64,000 nucleotides of DNA from Thiofilum sp. (GTDB lineage Bacteria; Pseudomonadota; Gammaproteobacteria; Thiotrichales; Thiotrichaceae): assembly GCF_016711335.1 (NCBI RefSeq), contig NZ_JADJTF010000004.1, positions 1 to 64,000 on the forward strand, read 5' to 3'. Made by a program: the position numbers and the translations under genes. The notes below the pieces were generated by a model. The model searched no databases, was not told the origin of the DNA, and was given only the letters and a program-made list of their open reading frames with translations. Position 1 is the first letter of the stretch, and the number at the start of each line of letters is the position of its first letter. Positions 24,510 to 32,914 of this stretch are shown here, piece after piece.

Positions 24510-25038
24510 TCTAAGGAAAATAGCAACTAATACCTGAAGGCAAAAAGGGGATCTGCTTAATCCTCTACTCTACACTTTCTGTCGAATTGTGTTTGAAAGT
24601 GTAGAGCACTATGAAAACTCCAACCCAATTATGAATAACCTTTCCTCTACCTTCTCTGGTTTAAATAAAAGCCAATTTAGTCCTAACCTTAAACTTAAAA
24701 ACCATTAACCTTGCAACTAATTTTTATATTATCAACCAATCTTTAACTTAATTGATAAAGCAAATTTTAGTGGTGTTATTTGAACCGAATGATACGTAAA
24801 TAACTACCTATCAACACACTAGCCATGTACACATTACTTTTTTAAGCCTAAAAACCTTTTCAAGCTGATTGACTTCAATCAAAATTTTTATGAATTTTTT
24901 ATAAAAAATATAGGCATTGTTTTTCAAGGAAAATTTAATTATTAGTTAGCCATGTATAAGGAAATACAGAAGATTATCAAGATAGATAGCAAAGGATTAA
25001 TGCTGTCCATTTTGATCTCAAAAATAGGATTTAAATCT
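24510..25038. other. AT-rich gene-free stretch
   Basis: 529 bases, strongly AT-rich, between the LacI gene and a small hypothetical gene. Apart from the 12-base inverted repeat at 24568-24606 I see no structured element. An open frame enters from 24952 but the better start of the next gene is 25039. It could hold promoters or an unrecognised small RNA; nothing in the sequence shows this. Confidence 0.5.
24568..24606. repeat. 12-bp inverted repeat
   Basis: CTCTACACTTTC at 24568-24579 and GAAAGTGTAGAG at 24595-24606 are perfect complements around a 15-base spacer, 58 bases after the LacI stop. No T-run follows. It may be a weak terminator or a protein-binding site. Confidence 0.55.
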
Positions 25039-25356
25039 ATGAAACAGTTTACCATTGCCGATTTATTTGAGCCTAAATCGAACCAATGGACTTTAAGAGG
25101 TGATTCGTATTTGTGGGATGAGCTACAAGCTTATTTCTCTGCGACCCCCTTGCCCGCCACCAGCCAAGAATTAGTAGAACTGATTAACGAGGCCTTTGAA
25201 ATACTCACCTCACATCCCTTAACTGAGGATAAAACCTTTTTTATTGACAAACTTGCTAAGGGTGAAAGAACCAGTGGCGCAGTTTCACCCGCCTTTTGGC
25301 GTGAACGCGCCTTGCCTTTATTACAGTTACGTTATGAACACGCGTTTGAACCTTAA
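25039..25356 (+). CDS. Small protein of unknown function
   Basis: 105 residues from the ATG at 25039, which has AGGA nine bases before it; an in-frame start 87 bases upstream lacks a good ribosome site. MKQFTIADLFEPKSNQWTLR and GDSYLWDELQAYF are well-formed, and the C-terminus (FWRERALPLLQLRYEH) is helical. No catalytic motif is evident. The codon use fits the neighbours, so it is likely real. I do not recognise its function. Confidence 0.65.
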   Translation: MKQFTIADLFEPKSNQWTLRGDSYLWDELQAYFSATPLPATSQELVELINEAFEILTSHPLTEDKTFFIDKLAKGERTSGAVSPAFWRERALPLLQLRYEHAFEP

Positions 25357-25418
25357 ATACCCAGCACGCATCAGAGGCACTCGCTATACTAAGCCCCTTT
25401 GCTCACTTAGGGCTGATA

Positions 25419-25853
25419 ATGGTTTATTGGTTATTATTTTGGAGTGCGCTCTTGGCTGCTACGATTGTACCCGCACAATCCGAGGCCGTATTAGCAGGTT
25501 TGATCATTCATGCTCCAGACCAAGTTGTTTTATTAGTCAGTATCGCCACCATAGGTAATACCTTAGGTTCGATTATTAATTGGGGTTTAGGGCGTTATAT
25601 TGAGCATTTTCAGGAGCGTAAATGGTTTCCTTTTAAACCTGAAACCATTGCCAAAGCACAAGCTATTTTTAAACGTTATGGTGTATGGATCTTATTATTA
25701 AGCTGGGTTCCTATTATTGCTGACCCTTTAACTTTAGTGGCGGGTTTAATGCGTATGCCTTTATGGCAGTTTATTATTTTAGTATTTATTGCCAAGGGTT
25801 TACGTTATATAGTGTTAGCGTGGTTAGTATTACAAGGAATTGCATTAAGTTAA
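25419..25853 (+). CDS. YqaA-family (DedA/SNARE-associated-like) membrane protein
   Basis: 144 residues with four hydrophobic segments. IVPAQSEAVLAGLI, TIGNTLGSIINWGLGRYIE and LLSWVPIIADPLTLVAGLMR are the conserved YqaA segments, related to the DedA superfamily of lipid or small-molecule transporters. AGGG stands 8 bases before the ATG. Function within the family is not settled. Confidence 0.88.
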   Translation: MVYWLLFWSALLAATIVPAQSEAVLAGLIIHAPDQVVLLVSIATIGNTLGSIINWGLGRYIEHFQERKWFPFKPETIAKAQAIFKRYGVWILLLSWVPIIADPLTLVAGLMRMPLWQFIILVFIAKGLRYIVLAWLVLQGIALS

Positions 25854-25876
25854 ATAAGTGCTTGAGCCAAAATACC

Positions 25877-26782
25877 TTAACTACCACAGCTATGAATGAG
25901 AAACTGCCTTAACGCTTCAGCGGGTTTCGCTAATAGCGCTCCCTTACCCCAAATCATACCGCTTTCCAAATGCGGAATGACGCCTAAAACCGGAATAGCC
26001 TCAATTTTGCTCCCTTCTAAAGACCAAGGTCGGTATACCATATCTGCTAAAATGGTCACTCCAAACCCGTGCGCAATCAGACCCCGCACAGACTCCATAG
26101 AACTGGTGCGAAAGGCAATAGTCGGCTGTAAGCCTTGCGCACTCCAAAAGCGTTTAGTAGCACTTTCGCCTTCATCGACAGTGAGTTGGATATAGGGGTA
26201 ATCAGCAATATCTTGTAGTGAAGCAAACGCTTGTTTATGTAAAGGATGGTGGCTAGAAGTCCACAATTGACGCCGTGAACGTAATAACACATGCGAACTA
26301 AAGCGCTCGCGCTCAGTGCAATTCGATAGTAAAACCAAACCCAACTCTAACTCACCTGACAGTACACCTGCCTCTATAGCAGGGCGCTCCATATCCCTTA
26401 AATCCAAATCAATATCAGGGTAATGCTGTCGAAAACGGGCTAATAAAGGCGGAAGGAAATAACCCAGCAATGCATACGAAGCCCCTAGTGTAATCACACC
26501 TTTTAATTGATGGCGCTGAAAATGCGGCTCACTGATAGCAACTTCTAAATTTTCCTGAATTTGTTTAGCACGATGATAAAAGTTATAACCTTCAGCGGTT
26601 AATACCACACCGTAAGGATGGCGCTCAAAGAGCTTAACCCCTAGTGCTTCTTCTAAATGTAAAATAGCATTGGTGACGGTCGATTGAGCCACATGCACCT
26701 TTTTAGCTGCCATTAAAATCTGTCCAGTCTCAGCCGCTGCAATAAAATAGCGTAACTGACGTAAGCTAATATCAGAATTCAC
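25877..26782 (-). CDS. LysR-type transcriptional regulator
   Basis: 301 residues. The HTH is at 1-60 (LRQLRYFIAAAETGQILMAA, VHVAQSTVTNAILHLE) and the effector domain follows (LKGVITLGASYALLGYFLPP). It is divergent from the opp operon, the usual arrangement for a LysR regulator and its target. A T-N11-A palindrome lies in the shared intergenic region. Control of oppABCDF is inferred from this. Confidence 0.88.
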   Translation of the reverse strand: MNSDISLRQLRYFIAAAETGQILMAAKKVHVAQSTVTNAILHLEEALGVKLFERHPYGVVLTAEGYNFYHRAKQIQENLEVAISEPHFQRHQLKGVITLGASYALLGYFLPPLLARFRQHYPDIDLDLRDMERPAIEAGVLSGELELGLVLLSNCTERERFSSHVLLRSRRQLWTSSHHPLHKQAFASLQDIADYPYIQLTVDEGESATKRFWSAQGLQPTIAFRTSSMESVRGLIAHGFGVTILADMVYRPWSLEGSKIEAIPVLGVIPHLESGMIWGKGALLAKPAEALRQFLIHSCGS

Positions 26783-26816
26783 TACGCGCTCCTGTGTTGC
26801 TCTATCAACTAATTAA

Positions 26817-26835
26817 TTTATGGTAGGCCCATAAA
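26817..26835. promoter_or_regulatory. Candidate LysR operator
   Basis: TTTATGG and CCATAAA flank five bases, giving a T-N11-A LysR-type box. It lies 35 bases before the LysR gene start and 96 bases before oppA. Position and form fit autoregulation plus opp control. Confidence 0.55.
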
Positions 26836-26930
26836 AACTATGTACTAATGAGTGAACTTCATAATATGTTAGCGTAAAGCCGTTTTTAAACTAAACACTT
26901 AGCTCTCACAGTCATCTAGGAGGATTAATA

Positions 26931-28577
26931 ATGAACGTACTAAAACCTAGTCTAAAGCACAATTATATCAATCGCTTAATGTTATCTAGCCTAGTGGGTC
27001 TAGGTCTAATCACCAGTGTACAAGCTGCCAAAGTTCCAGAGGGCACTAAACTCGCTGAGGTACAGGAAATAGTACGCGGTAATGGTGCTGAGCCTGCCAC
27101 ATTAGATCCTCACAAAAATGAAGGTGTGCCTGAATCCAATATCTTGCGTGATTTATATGAAGGCTTAACCACTACCGATGAAAACGGTCAAATCCGCCCT
27201 GCTGTAGCCGAAAGCTGGGAAAGTAAAGATAATCAAGTCTATACCTTTAAATTACGTAAAGATGCCAAGTGGTCCAATGGCGATCCAGTCACCGCTAATG
27301 ACTTTGTGTATGGTTTCCAACGCGTAGTCGACCCTAAAACCGCATCGCCTTATGCTTCGTTTATGGAGTTAGCGCACATTACTAATGCGGCTGCGATTAC
27401 CAAAGGGGAAAAACCTGTTACTGATTTAGGGGTTAAAGCATTAGATGATCATACCCTTGAAGTAACCTTAGATACGCCCTTGCCCTATTTCATTATCATG
27501 ACTGCGCACACTACTATGTATCCTGCCAATAAAGCAGTGATTGATAAATTTGGTGATAAATGGACTGCACCCGAAAACTTCGTAGGCAATGGTGCTTATA
27601 AGCTCTCTACATGGGTAGTCAATGAAAAAATAGAAGCAGTACGTAATGAGCACTACTGGGATAACGCGAATAGCGTCATTAATAAAGTCACTTATCTACC
27701 TATTGAAAGCCAAGTCACCGATATGAACCGCTTTTTAGCAGGTGAAGTGACCTATATCTATGAAATGCCTAATGAGCATTTTAAACGCCTGCAAAAAGAG
27801 CATCCCGAGTCGGTTAAAGTCACGCCTTACCTCTGCTCTTATTACTATGAATTTAATAATAAAAAACCACCTTTTGATAATGCTAAGGTACGCCAAGCGC
27901 TGTCCTATGCGATTAATCGTGATGTATTAGTAGACTCGGTAGTCGGCAAAGGTGAGAAAGCCGCTTATATCTTTACGCACCAAAACACAGCAGGGTTTCA
28001 ACCAGAGTTACCTGAATACTCCAAATTCACTCAATCCGAACGCGACGAAAAAGCTAAAGCTCTATTAGCCGAGGCAGGTTTTGGACCTGATAAGCCTTTA
28101 TCATTCACTTTGCTCTATAACACCAGCGAAAACCACAAAAAGATTGCATTAGCGGTCGCTGCTATGTGGAAAAAGGCTTTAGGGGTTGATGTCAAACTAG
28201 AAAACCAAGAGTGGAAAACCTTCTTAGATACTCGACGTAATGGCAATTATGATGTGGCGCGTGCAGGCTGGTGCGGTGATTATAATGAGCCTTCAACTTT
28301 TTTAAGCACGCTAGAAAGTACTAATTCTACTAACTATGGTAAGTATAACAGCGCTGAGTTTGATCAATTCTTAGCAGATGCAGTGAAGGCTCCTACGGTC
28401 GAAGAGCGCAATACTATTTATAACAAAGCGGAAGCAGTACTCGCTAAAGATATGGGTATTGCCCCTGTGTATCACTATGTCAATGCACGCTTAGTGAAGC
28501 CTAATTTGGGGGGCTATCCTATAAATAACGCTGAAGATAAGATTTACGCTAAGGACTTGTATCTGATTGCTGAATAA
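26931..28577 (+). CDS. oppA: Oligopeptide ABC transporter, periplasmic binding protein
   Basis: 548 residues, the size of E. coli OppA (543). A long signal peptide ends at VQA-AK near residue 33. PATLDPHKNEGVPESNILRD, KDNQVYTFKLRKDAKWSNG, LENQEWKTFLDTRRNG and YDVARAGWCGDYNEP follow E. coli OppA nearly word for word. AGGAGG precedes the start. It captures peptides for the OppBCDF transporter encoded next. Confidence 0.93.
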   Translation: MNVLKPSLKHNYINRLMLSSLVGLGLITSVQAAKVPEGTKLAEVQEIVRGNGAEPATLDPHKNEGVPESNILRDLYEGLTTTDENGQIRPAVAESWESKDNQVYTFKLRKDAKWSNGDPVTANDFVYGFQRVVDPKTASPYASFMELAHITNAAAITKGEKPVTDLGVKALDDHTLEVTLDTPLPYFIIMTAHTTMYPANKAVIDKFGDKWTAPENFVGNGAYKLSTWVVNEKIEAVRNEHYWDNANSVINKVTYLPIESQVTDMNRFLAGEVTYIYEMPNEHFKRLQKEHPESVKVTPYLCSYYYEFNNKKPPFDNAKVRQALSYAINRDVLVDSVVGKGEKAAYIFTHQNTAGFQPELPEYSKFTQSERDEKAKALLAEAGFGPDKPLSFTLLYNTSENHKKIALAVAAMWKKALGVDVKLENQEWKTFLDTRRNGNYDVARAGWCGDYNEPSTFLSTLESTNSTNYGKYNSAEFDQFLADAVKAPTVEERNTIYNKAEAVLAKDMGIAPVYHYVNARLVKPNLGGYPINNAEDKIYAKDLYLIAE

Positions 28578-28588
28578 AGGGGTCTAGT

Positions 28589-29509
28589 ATGGTTAAGTTC
28601 ATATTGAAGCGCCTCTTAGAAGCCATACCTACTTTACTGGTCTTAATTACCATCACCTTTTTTATGATGCGTTTTGCTCCGGGTAGTCCTTTTACCAGTG
28701 AACGCGCGATGTCACCTGAGGTTATGCATAATATTGAGGCTAAATACGGTTTGGATAAACCTGCTTGGCAGCAGTATTTTAGCTACCTAGGTAATTTGGC
28801 TCAGGGTGATTTAGGTCCTTCGTTTAAATATAAAGATTATACAGTCAATGATTTGGTGGCACAGGCTTTCCCTGTGTCCGCCAAAATTGGCTTGCTAGCC
28901 TTTGTATTTACCCTAATTAGTGGGGTCGCTATAGGTACACTCGCGGCTTTAAAACAGAATACTTGGCTTGATTTTACCCTTATGTCCTCCGCTATGGCGG
29001 GGGTCATTATGCCCTCCTTTGTGCTCGCCCCGTTATTGGTTTATATCTTTGCCATACGTTTGGGCTGGCTACCAGCGGGGGGGTGGAATAATGGTCAATG
29101 GCAATATCTAATTCTGCCTATTCTAGGGATGTCTTTACTGTATGTGGCCTCCTTCGCCCGCATTATGCGGGGCAGTATGATCGAGGTGATGCACTCCAAT
29201 TTCATTCGTACTGCAAAAGCTAAAGGTATTCCGTTTTATCGTATTGTGCTCCAGCATGCCCTGCGTCCCGCTCTGTTACCTGTGATTTCGTATACGGGTC
29301 CGGCGTTTGTGGGCATTATCACCGGATCAGTAGTGATTGAAACCATTTTTGGTTTACCCGGACTTGGCAAGCTCTTTGTTAATGGCGCACTGAATCGTGA
29401 TTACTCGTTAGTGTTAGGGCTAACCATTTTAATAGGAGCCTTGACTATTTTATTTAATGCCATTGTAGATATTTTGTATGCAATGGTTGATCCACGTATT
29501 CGCTACTAG
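28589..29509 (+). CDS. oppB: Oligopeptide ABC transporter permease
   Basis: 306 residues with six membrane segments. The start MVKFILKRLLEAIPTLLVLI, and the EAA loop (RTAKAKGIPFYRIVLQHALR) are typical of OppB/DppB. It follows oppA by 11 bases and pairs with OppC in the membrane. The stop codon is part of an AGGAGG ribosome site for a tiny ORF that leads into oppC. Confidence 0.93.
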   Translation: MVKFILKRLLEAIPTLLVLITITFFMMRFAPGSPFTSERAMSPEVMHNIEAKYGLDKPAWQQYFSYLGNLAQGDLGPSFKYKDYTVNDLVAQAFPVSAKIGLLAFVFTLISGVAIGTLAALKQNTWLDFTLMSSAMAGVIMPSFVLAPLLVYIFAIRLGWLPAGGWNNGQWQYLILPILGMSLLYVASFARIMRGSMIEVMHSNFIRTAKAKGIPFYRIVLQHALRPALLPVISYTGPAFVGIITGSVVIETIFGLPGLGKLFVNGALNRDYSLVLGLTILIGALTILFNAIVDILYAMVDPRIRY

Positions 29510-29519
29510 GAGGATGATC

Positions 29520-29552
29520 ATGCTAAGCCTAACAAAGAGAACGCCACCATGA
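29520..29552 (+). CDS. Ten-codon mini-ORF coupled to oppC
   Basis: MLSLTKRTPP then TGA. It has the best ribosome site in the oppB-oppC gap (AGGAGG at 29508-29513, six bases before the ATG), and its stop overlaps the oppC ATG as ATGA at 29549-29552. The oppC start itself has no clear ribosome site. The peptide may serve only to deliver ribosomes to oppC. Translation is inferred. Confidence 0.55.
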   Translation: MLSLTKRTPP

Positions 29553-30457
29553 TTAAATCGTCTAGTCGTGAAGCCGTTAATCAATTCGCTGATCAAGTGG
29601 CTGAAGTAGCAGGGCGTAGTCTGTGGCAAGATGCTAGACGCCGCTTTATGCGCAATAAAGCGGCAATGATCAGTTTGATTATTTTATTGCTAATGACCCT
29701 GTTTATTTTAGTCGGAGGTCAATTCAGTAGCTATAGCTTTGATGAACCCGATTGGGCGTCAATGGGAACGGAGCCTTCCCTTGAAAACGGTCATTACTTT
29801 GGTACGGATACTCTAGGGCGTGATCTTTATGTGCGCACCTTACTAGGGGGGCAAATATCGCTCATGGTGGGGGTATTAGGTGCATTAGTAGCCGTTTTAA
29901 TTGGCACACTTTATGGCGCTGCTTCTGGTTTTCTGGGCGGTAAAATTGATCAGATTATGATGCGCTTATTGGAAATCCTGTATGGGATTCCTTTTATGTT
30001 TTTGGTCATTTTATTAGTGACCTTTTTTGGGCGTAATATTTTTCTAATCTTTGTCGCATTAGGGGCTGTGTCTTGGTTGGATATGGCGCGAATAGTACGC
30101 GGGCAAACATTAAGCTTAAAACATAAAGAGTTTATTGAAGCAGCTCATGTTTATGGTGTTTCTAAGTGGCACATTATCACGCGCCATATTGTGCCTAATG
30201 TATTAGGTATTGTCGTAGTTTATGCCACCTTACTCGTGCCTAGTATGATCTTAACCGAATCATTTTTGAGCTTTTTAGGGTTAGGTGTGCAAGAGCCTAT
30301 GACGAGTTGGGGTGCATTGCTGCAAGAAGGCTCACAAACGATGGAAGTAGCGATTTGGCAATTATTATTCCCAGCAGCATTTATGGTCATTACCCTATTT
30401 TGTTTTAACTTTTTGGGTGATGGCTTACGTGATGCACTTGACCCTAAAGATCGTTAA
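29549..30457 (+). CDS. oppC: Oligopeptide ABC transporter permease
   Basis: 302 residues. VAGRSLWQDARRRFMRNKAA matches the OppC N-terminus (E. coli EGRSLWQDARRRF), followed by six membrane segments and an EAA loop (IEAAHVYGVSKWHIITRHIV). The distance from the ATG to the conserved GRSLWQD matches E. coli, so the start is sound. Its translation probably depends on the mini-ORF that overlaps the start codon. Confidence 0.93.
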   Translation: MIKSSSREAVNQFADQVAEVAGRSLWQDARRRFMRNKAAMISLIILLLMTLFILVGGQFSSYSFDEPDWASMGTEPSLENGHYFGTDTLGRDLYVRTLLGGQISLMVGVLGALVAVLIGTLYGAASGFLGGKIDQIMMRLLEILYGIPFMFLVILLVTFFGRNIFLIFVALGAVSWLDMARIVRGQTLSLKHKEFIEAAHVYGVSKWHIITRHIVPNVLGIVVVYATLLVPSMILTESFLSFLGLGVQEPMTSWGALLQEGSQTMEVAIWQLLFPAAFMVITLFCFNFLGDGLRDALDPKDR

Positions 30458-30466
30458 GGAGTGCTC

Positions 30467-31438
30467 ATGTTACTCAGCGTCAAAGACTTAAGAGTCGAGT
30501 TTAGTACTCCTGATGGTAAGGTAACTGCGGTTAATAATTTAACCTTTAATCTGGCTCAAGGTGAAACACTAGGCATTGTGGGCGAATCCGGCTCAGGTAA
30601 AAGTCAAACCGCTTTTGCTCTGATGGGACTACTCGCTCACAATGGTCAAGTAGCAGGCAGCGCTCAGTTAGAAGGGCGAGAAATTCTGTATTTACCGGAA
30701 AAAGAGCGCAATAAAATTCGTGCTCAGCAAATCGCTATGATTTTCCAAGACCCTATGACTTCACTTAATCCCTATATGAAAGTAGGTAAGCAGCTCACTG
30801 AAACCTTAAAAATTCATAAAGGTATGAGTGAACGTGAGGCCGAACAAGTCGCTATTAAGATGCTTGATGCGGTCAAAATCCCCGAATCGGCTAAACGTAT
30901 GCGTATGTATCCGCATGAATTTTCCGGTGGTATGCGTCAGCGTGTGATGATTGCGATGGCGTTACTATGTGAGCCTAAGCTATTGATTGCTGATGAGCCG
31001 ACTACTGCATTGGATGTGACGATTCAAGCGCAGATTTTGCACCTACTTCAGGAACTCAAGCGCGACTTTAATACCGCGATTATTTTGATTACTCATGATT
31101 TAGGCGTGGTAGCAGGCTTATGTGACAAGGTATTAGTCATGTATGCAGGACGCACTATGGAATATGGGAGCGTACAAGATATTTTTTATCAACCCACGCA
31201 CCCTTATACCCAAGGCTTACTCAATGCAGTACCGCGCCTTGATAGTAAAGGGCAAGAGCTAGCCACCATTGGAGGTAATCCGCCTAATTTATTGCGTTTG
31301 CCTCAGGGTTGCCCCTTTCAACCGCGTTGTGATATAGCTCAAGCTATGTGTGCTACCCAAGCTCCGGCTTTAACTGAATTTGCCCCCCAACGCTTACGCG
31401 CTTGCCATATTCCGGTATCGGAGCTGCACCATGACTAA
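30467..31438 (+). CDS. oppD: Oligopeptide ABC transporter ATPase
   Basis: 323 residues from the ATG at 30467, preceded by AAGGAG. Walker A is GESGSGKSQ, signature FSGGMRQRVMIAMAL, Walker B LLIADEPTTALDVT, and the C-terminal oligopeptide-transporter extension has CPFQPRCDIAQAMC, where cysteines bind an iron-sulfur cluster in homologues. It overlaps oppF by 8 bases. Confidence 0.93.
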   Translation: MLLSVKDLRVEFSTPDGKVTAVNNLTFNLAQGETLGIVGESGSGKSQTAFALMGLLAHNGQVAGSAQLEGREILYLPEKERNKIRAQQIAMIFQDPMTSLNPYMKVGKQLTETLKIHKGMSEREAEQVAIKMLDAVKIPESAKRMRMYPHEFSGGMRQRVMIAMALLCEPKLLIADEPTTALDVTIQAQILHLLQELKRDFNTAIILITHDLGVVAGLCDKVLVMYAGRTMEYGSVQDIFYQPTHPYTQGLLNAVPRLDSKGQELATIGGNPPNLLRLPQGCPFQPRCDIAQAMCATQAPALTEFAPQRLRACHIPVSELHHD

Positions 31439-32420
31439 TACCACTCCTCTACTTAAAATCAATGATTTAAGCGTACAGTTTGCAGTCAAACGTGAGCATG
31501 CGTGGTTTTGGGAAGCACCTGCTCAATTGAAAGCAGTCAATCAAGTATCGTTTCAGGTGTATCAAGGTGAGACTTTAGGGATAGTGGGTGAGTCTGGCTG
31601 CGGTAAGTCCACTCTGGCACGCGCTATTATTGGTTTAGTCGCACCGCATTCGGGTACTATGCTGTGGTTAGGGCAAGATTTAACACTCATGACCGCAGCC
31701 GAGCGCCACGCTAATCGGCAACAAATGCAAATGATCTTTCAAGATCCCCTAGCCTCTCTAAATCCGCGTATGACCATAGGCAATATTATTGCCGAACCCC
31801 TGATTACCTTTAAGCCTAAACTCTCTAAGGTGGAAGTGATGGATGAGGTTAAAGCGGTGATGACTAAGGTCGGGTTATTACCTAATCTAATTAATCGCTA
31901 TCCGCATGAATTTTCTGGTGGGCAATGTCAACGTATTGGTATAGCTAGAGCCTTGATTTTAAAGCCTCAGCTCATTATTTGTGATGAACCTGTCTCTGCT
32001 CTAGATGTGTCGATTCAAGCGCAAGTAATTAATCTACTCCAAGCATTACAAGCCGAAATGGGCTTAAGCTTAATTTTTATTGCTCATGATCTTTCGGTAG
32101 TGAAACACATTAGTGATCGTGTTTTAGTCATGTATTTAGGTAATGTAGTGGAGTCTGGTGAGGCGCGTACTTTATTTGAAAATCCGTTGCATCCTTATAC
32201 TCAAGCACTGATGTCAGCCGTACCGATTCCTGATCCACAATTAGAGCGACGAAAAACTATTCAATTATTAGAAGGTGATCTACCCTCCCCGCTCAATCCT
32301 CCGTCTGGATGTGTGTTTAGAACACGTTGTCCGATAGCTATGCCGCAATGTGCTGAGCAAAAGCCTATATTGACGGGTGATGATTATCATGCAGTGAGTT
32401 GTTGGAAAGTTAATTCTTAA
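31431..32420 (+). CDS. oppF: Oligopeptide ABC transporter ATPase
   Basis: 329 residues from the ATG at 31431, which overlaps the oppD stop. Walker A is GESGCGKSTLAR, signature FSGGQCQRIGIARAL, Walker B LIICDEPVSALDVS. The C-terminal motif CVFRTRCPIAMPQC is the OppF cysteine cluster. With OppD it forms the heterodimeric motor. The operon ends at a hairpin 7 bases after the stop. Confidence 0.93.
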   Translation: MTNTTPLLKINDLSVQFAVKREHAWFWEAPAQLKAVNQVSFQVYQGETLGIVGESGCGKSTLARAIIGLVAPHSGTMLWLGQDLTLMTAAERHANRQQMQMIFQDPLASLNPRMTIGNIIAEPLITFKPKLSKVEVMDEVKAVMTKVGLLPNLINRYPHEFSGGQCQRIGIARALILKPQLIICDEPVSALDVSIQAQVINLLQALQAEMGLSLIFIAHDLSVVKHISDRVLVMYLGNVVESGEARTLFENPLHPYTQALMSAVPIPDPQLERRKTIQLLEGDLPSPLNPPSGCVFRTRCPIAMPQCAEQKPILTGDDYHAVSCWKVNS

Positions 32421-32426
32421 AGCACT

Positions 32427-32460
32427 TAAGGAATACTTTAAGCAATTAGAGTATTCCTTA
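32427..32460. terminator. Bidirectional hairpin between oppF and DUF1127 gene
   Basis: TAAGGAATACT and AGTATTCCTTA are perfect 11-base arms with a 12-base loop. It lies between two convergent genes. The T-run is poor on both strands, so termination efficiency is uncertain. Confidence 0.6.
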
Positions 32461-32471
32461 TACTATTACCT

Positions 32472-32747
32472 TTACTCCCAAAACCACTTACGTGCTTCGC
32501 ACTCCACCTCATAGCGTGTGAGACCAATATCGCGCAATTGTTCATTGGTTAAATCTAATAACTGCGCTCGTGTTTGCTGTCTTAGGCGTAACTTGCGCCA
32601 ATGGATGAGGGTGTACCAAGTAATACTAAACAATTGCCAGAACCTCTTAGCTACTTGATCTATTAGGAGACGCATAGTGGTTTTTGGTTCTTTGGCCCTC
32701 TGTTCCTGCCTATTACAGACTACTTTAGTTAAAGATAAGGTTTTCAT
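32472..32747 (-). CDS. DUF1127 (YjiS-like) small protein
   Basis: About 91 residues from the ATG at 32747, with GGGAT upstream. The C-terminal 45 residues (LTNEQLRDIGLTRYEVECEA) are the DUF1127 domain, a short Arg-rich helix pair that in alphaproteobacteria binds RNA and affects phosphate or small-RNA metabolism. It is divergent from a MocR-type regulator, as yjiS and yjiR are neighbours in E. coli. Confidence 0.82.
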   Translation of the reverse strand: MKTLSLTKVVCNRQEQRAKEPKTTMRLLIDQVAKRFWQLFSITWYTLIHWRKLRLRQQTRAQLLDLTNEQLRDIGLTRYEVECEARKWFWE

Positions 32748-32834
32748 AGCTTTATATCCCAATTTATTGATTACATTAGCTTAGAATATTTACCGTACCC
32801 ATTACAGATTCAGAATTTTAATTATTTTACTGTT

Positions 32835-32883
32835 ACAGATTGGTTTATTTAACGCTGTCATGTTAGCCTTAAACCAAATCTGT
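32835..32883. promoter_or_regulatory. Inverted repeat in DUF1127/MocR divergent promoter
   Basis: ACAGATTGGTTTA at 32835-32847 and TAAACCAAATCTGT at 32870-32883 are inverted copies differing by one base of length. A third TTACAGATT occurs near 32803-32811. The site is 32 bases before the MocR start, so binding by MocR itself is the likely explanation. Confidence 0.55.
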
Positions 32884-32914
32884 CATGGTAAAAAAACTAT
32901 ATTTAGGTTATTTC

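Noticed and set aside
24952..25038. N-terminal extension of the small unknown protein
   Set aside because: The internal ATG at 25039 has a proper ribosome site; the extension begins without one and looks like intergenic DNA.
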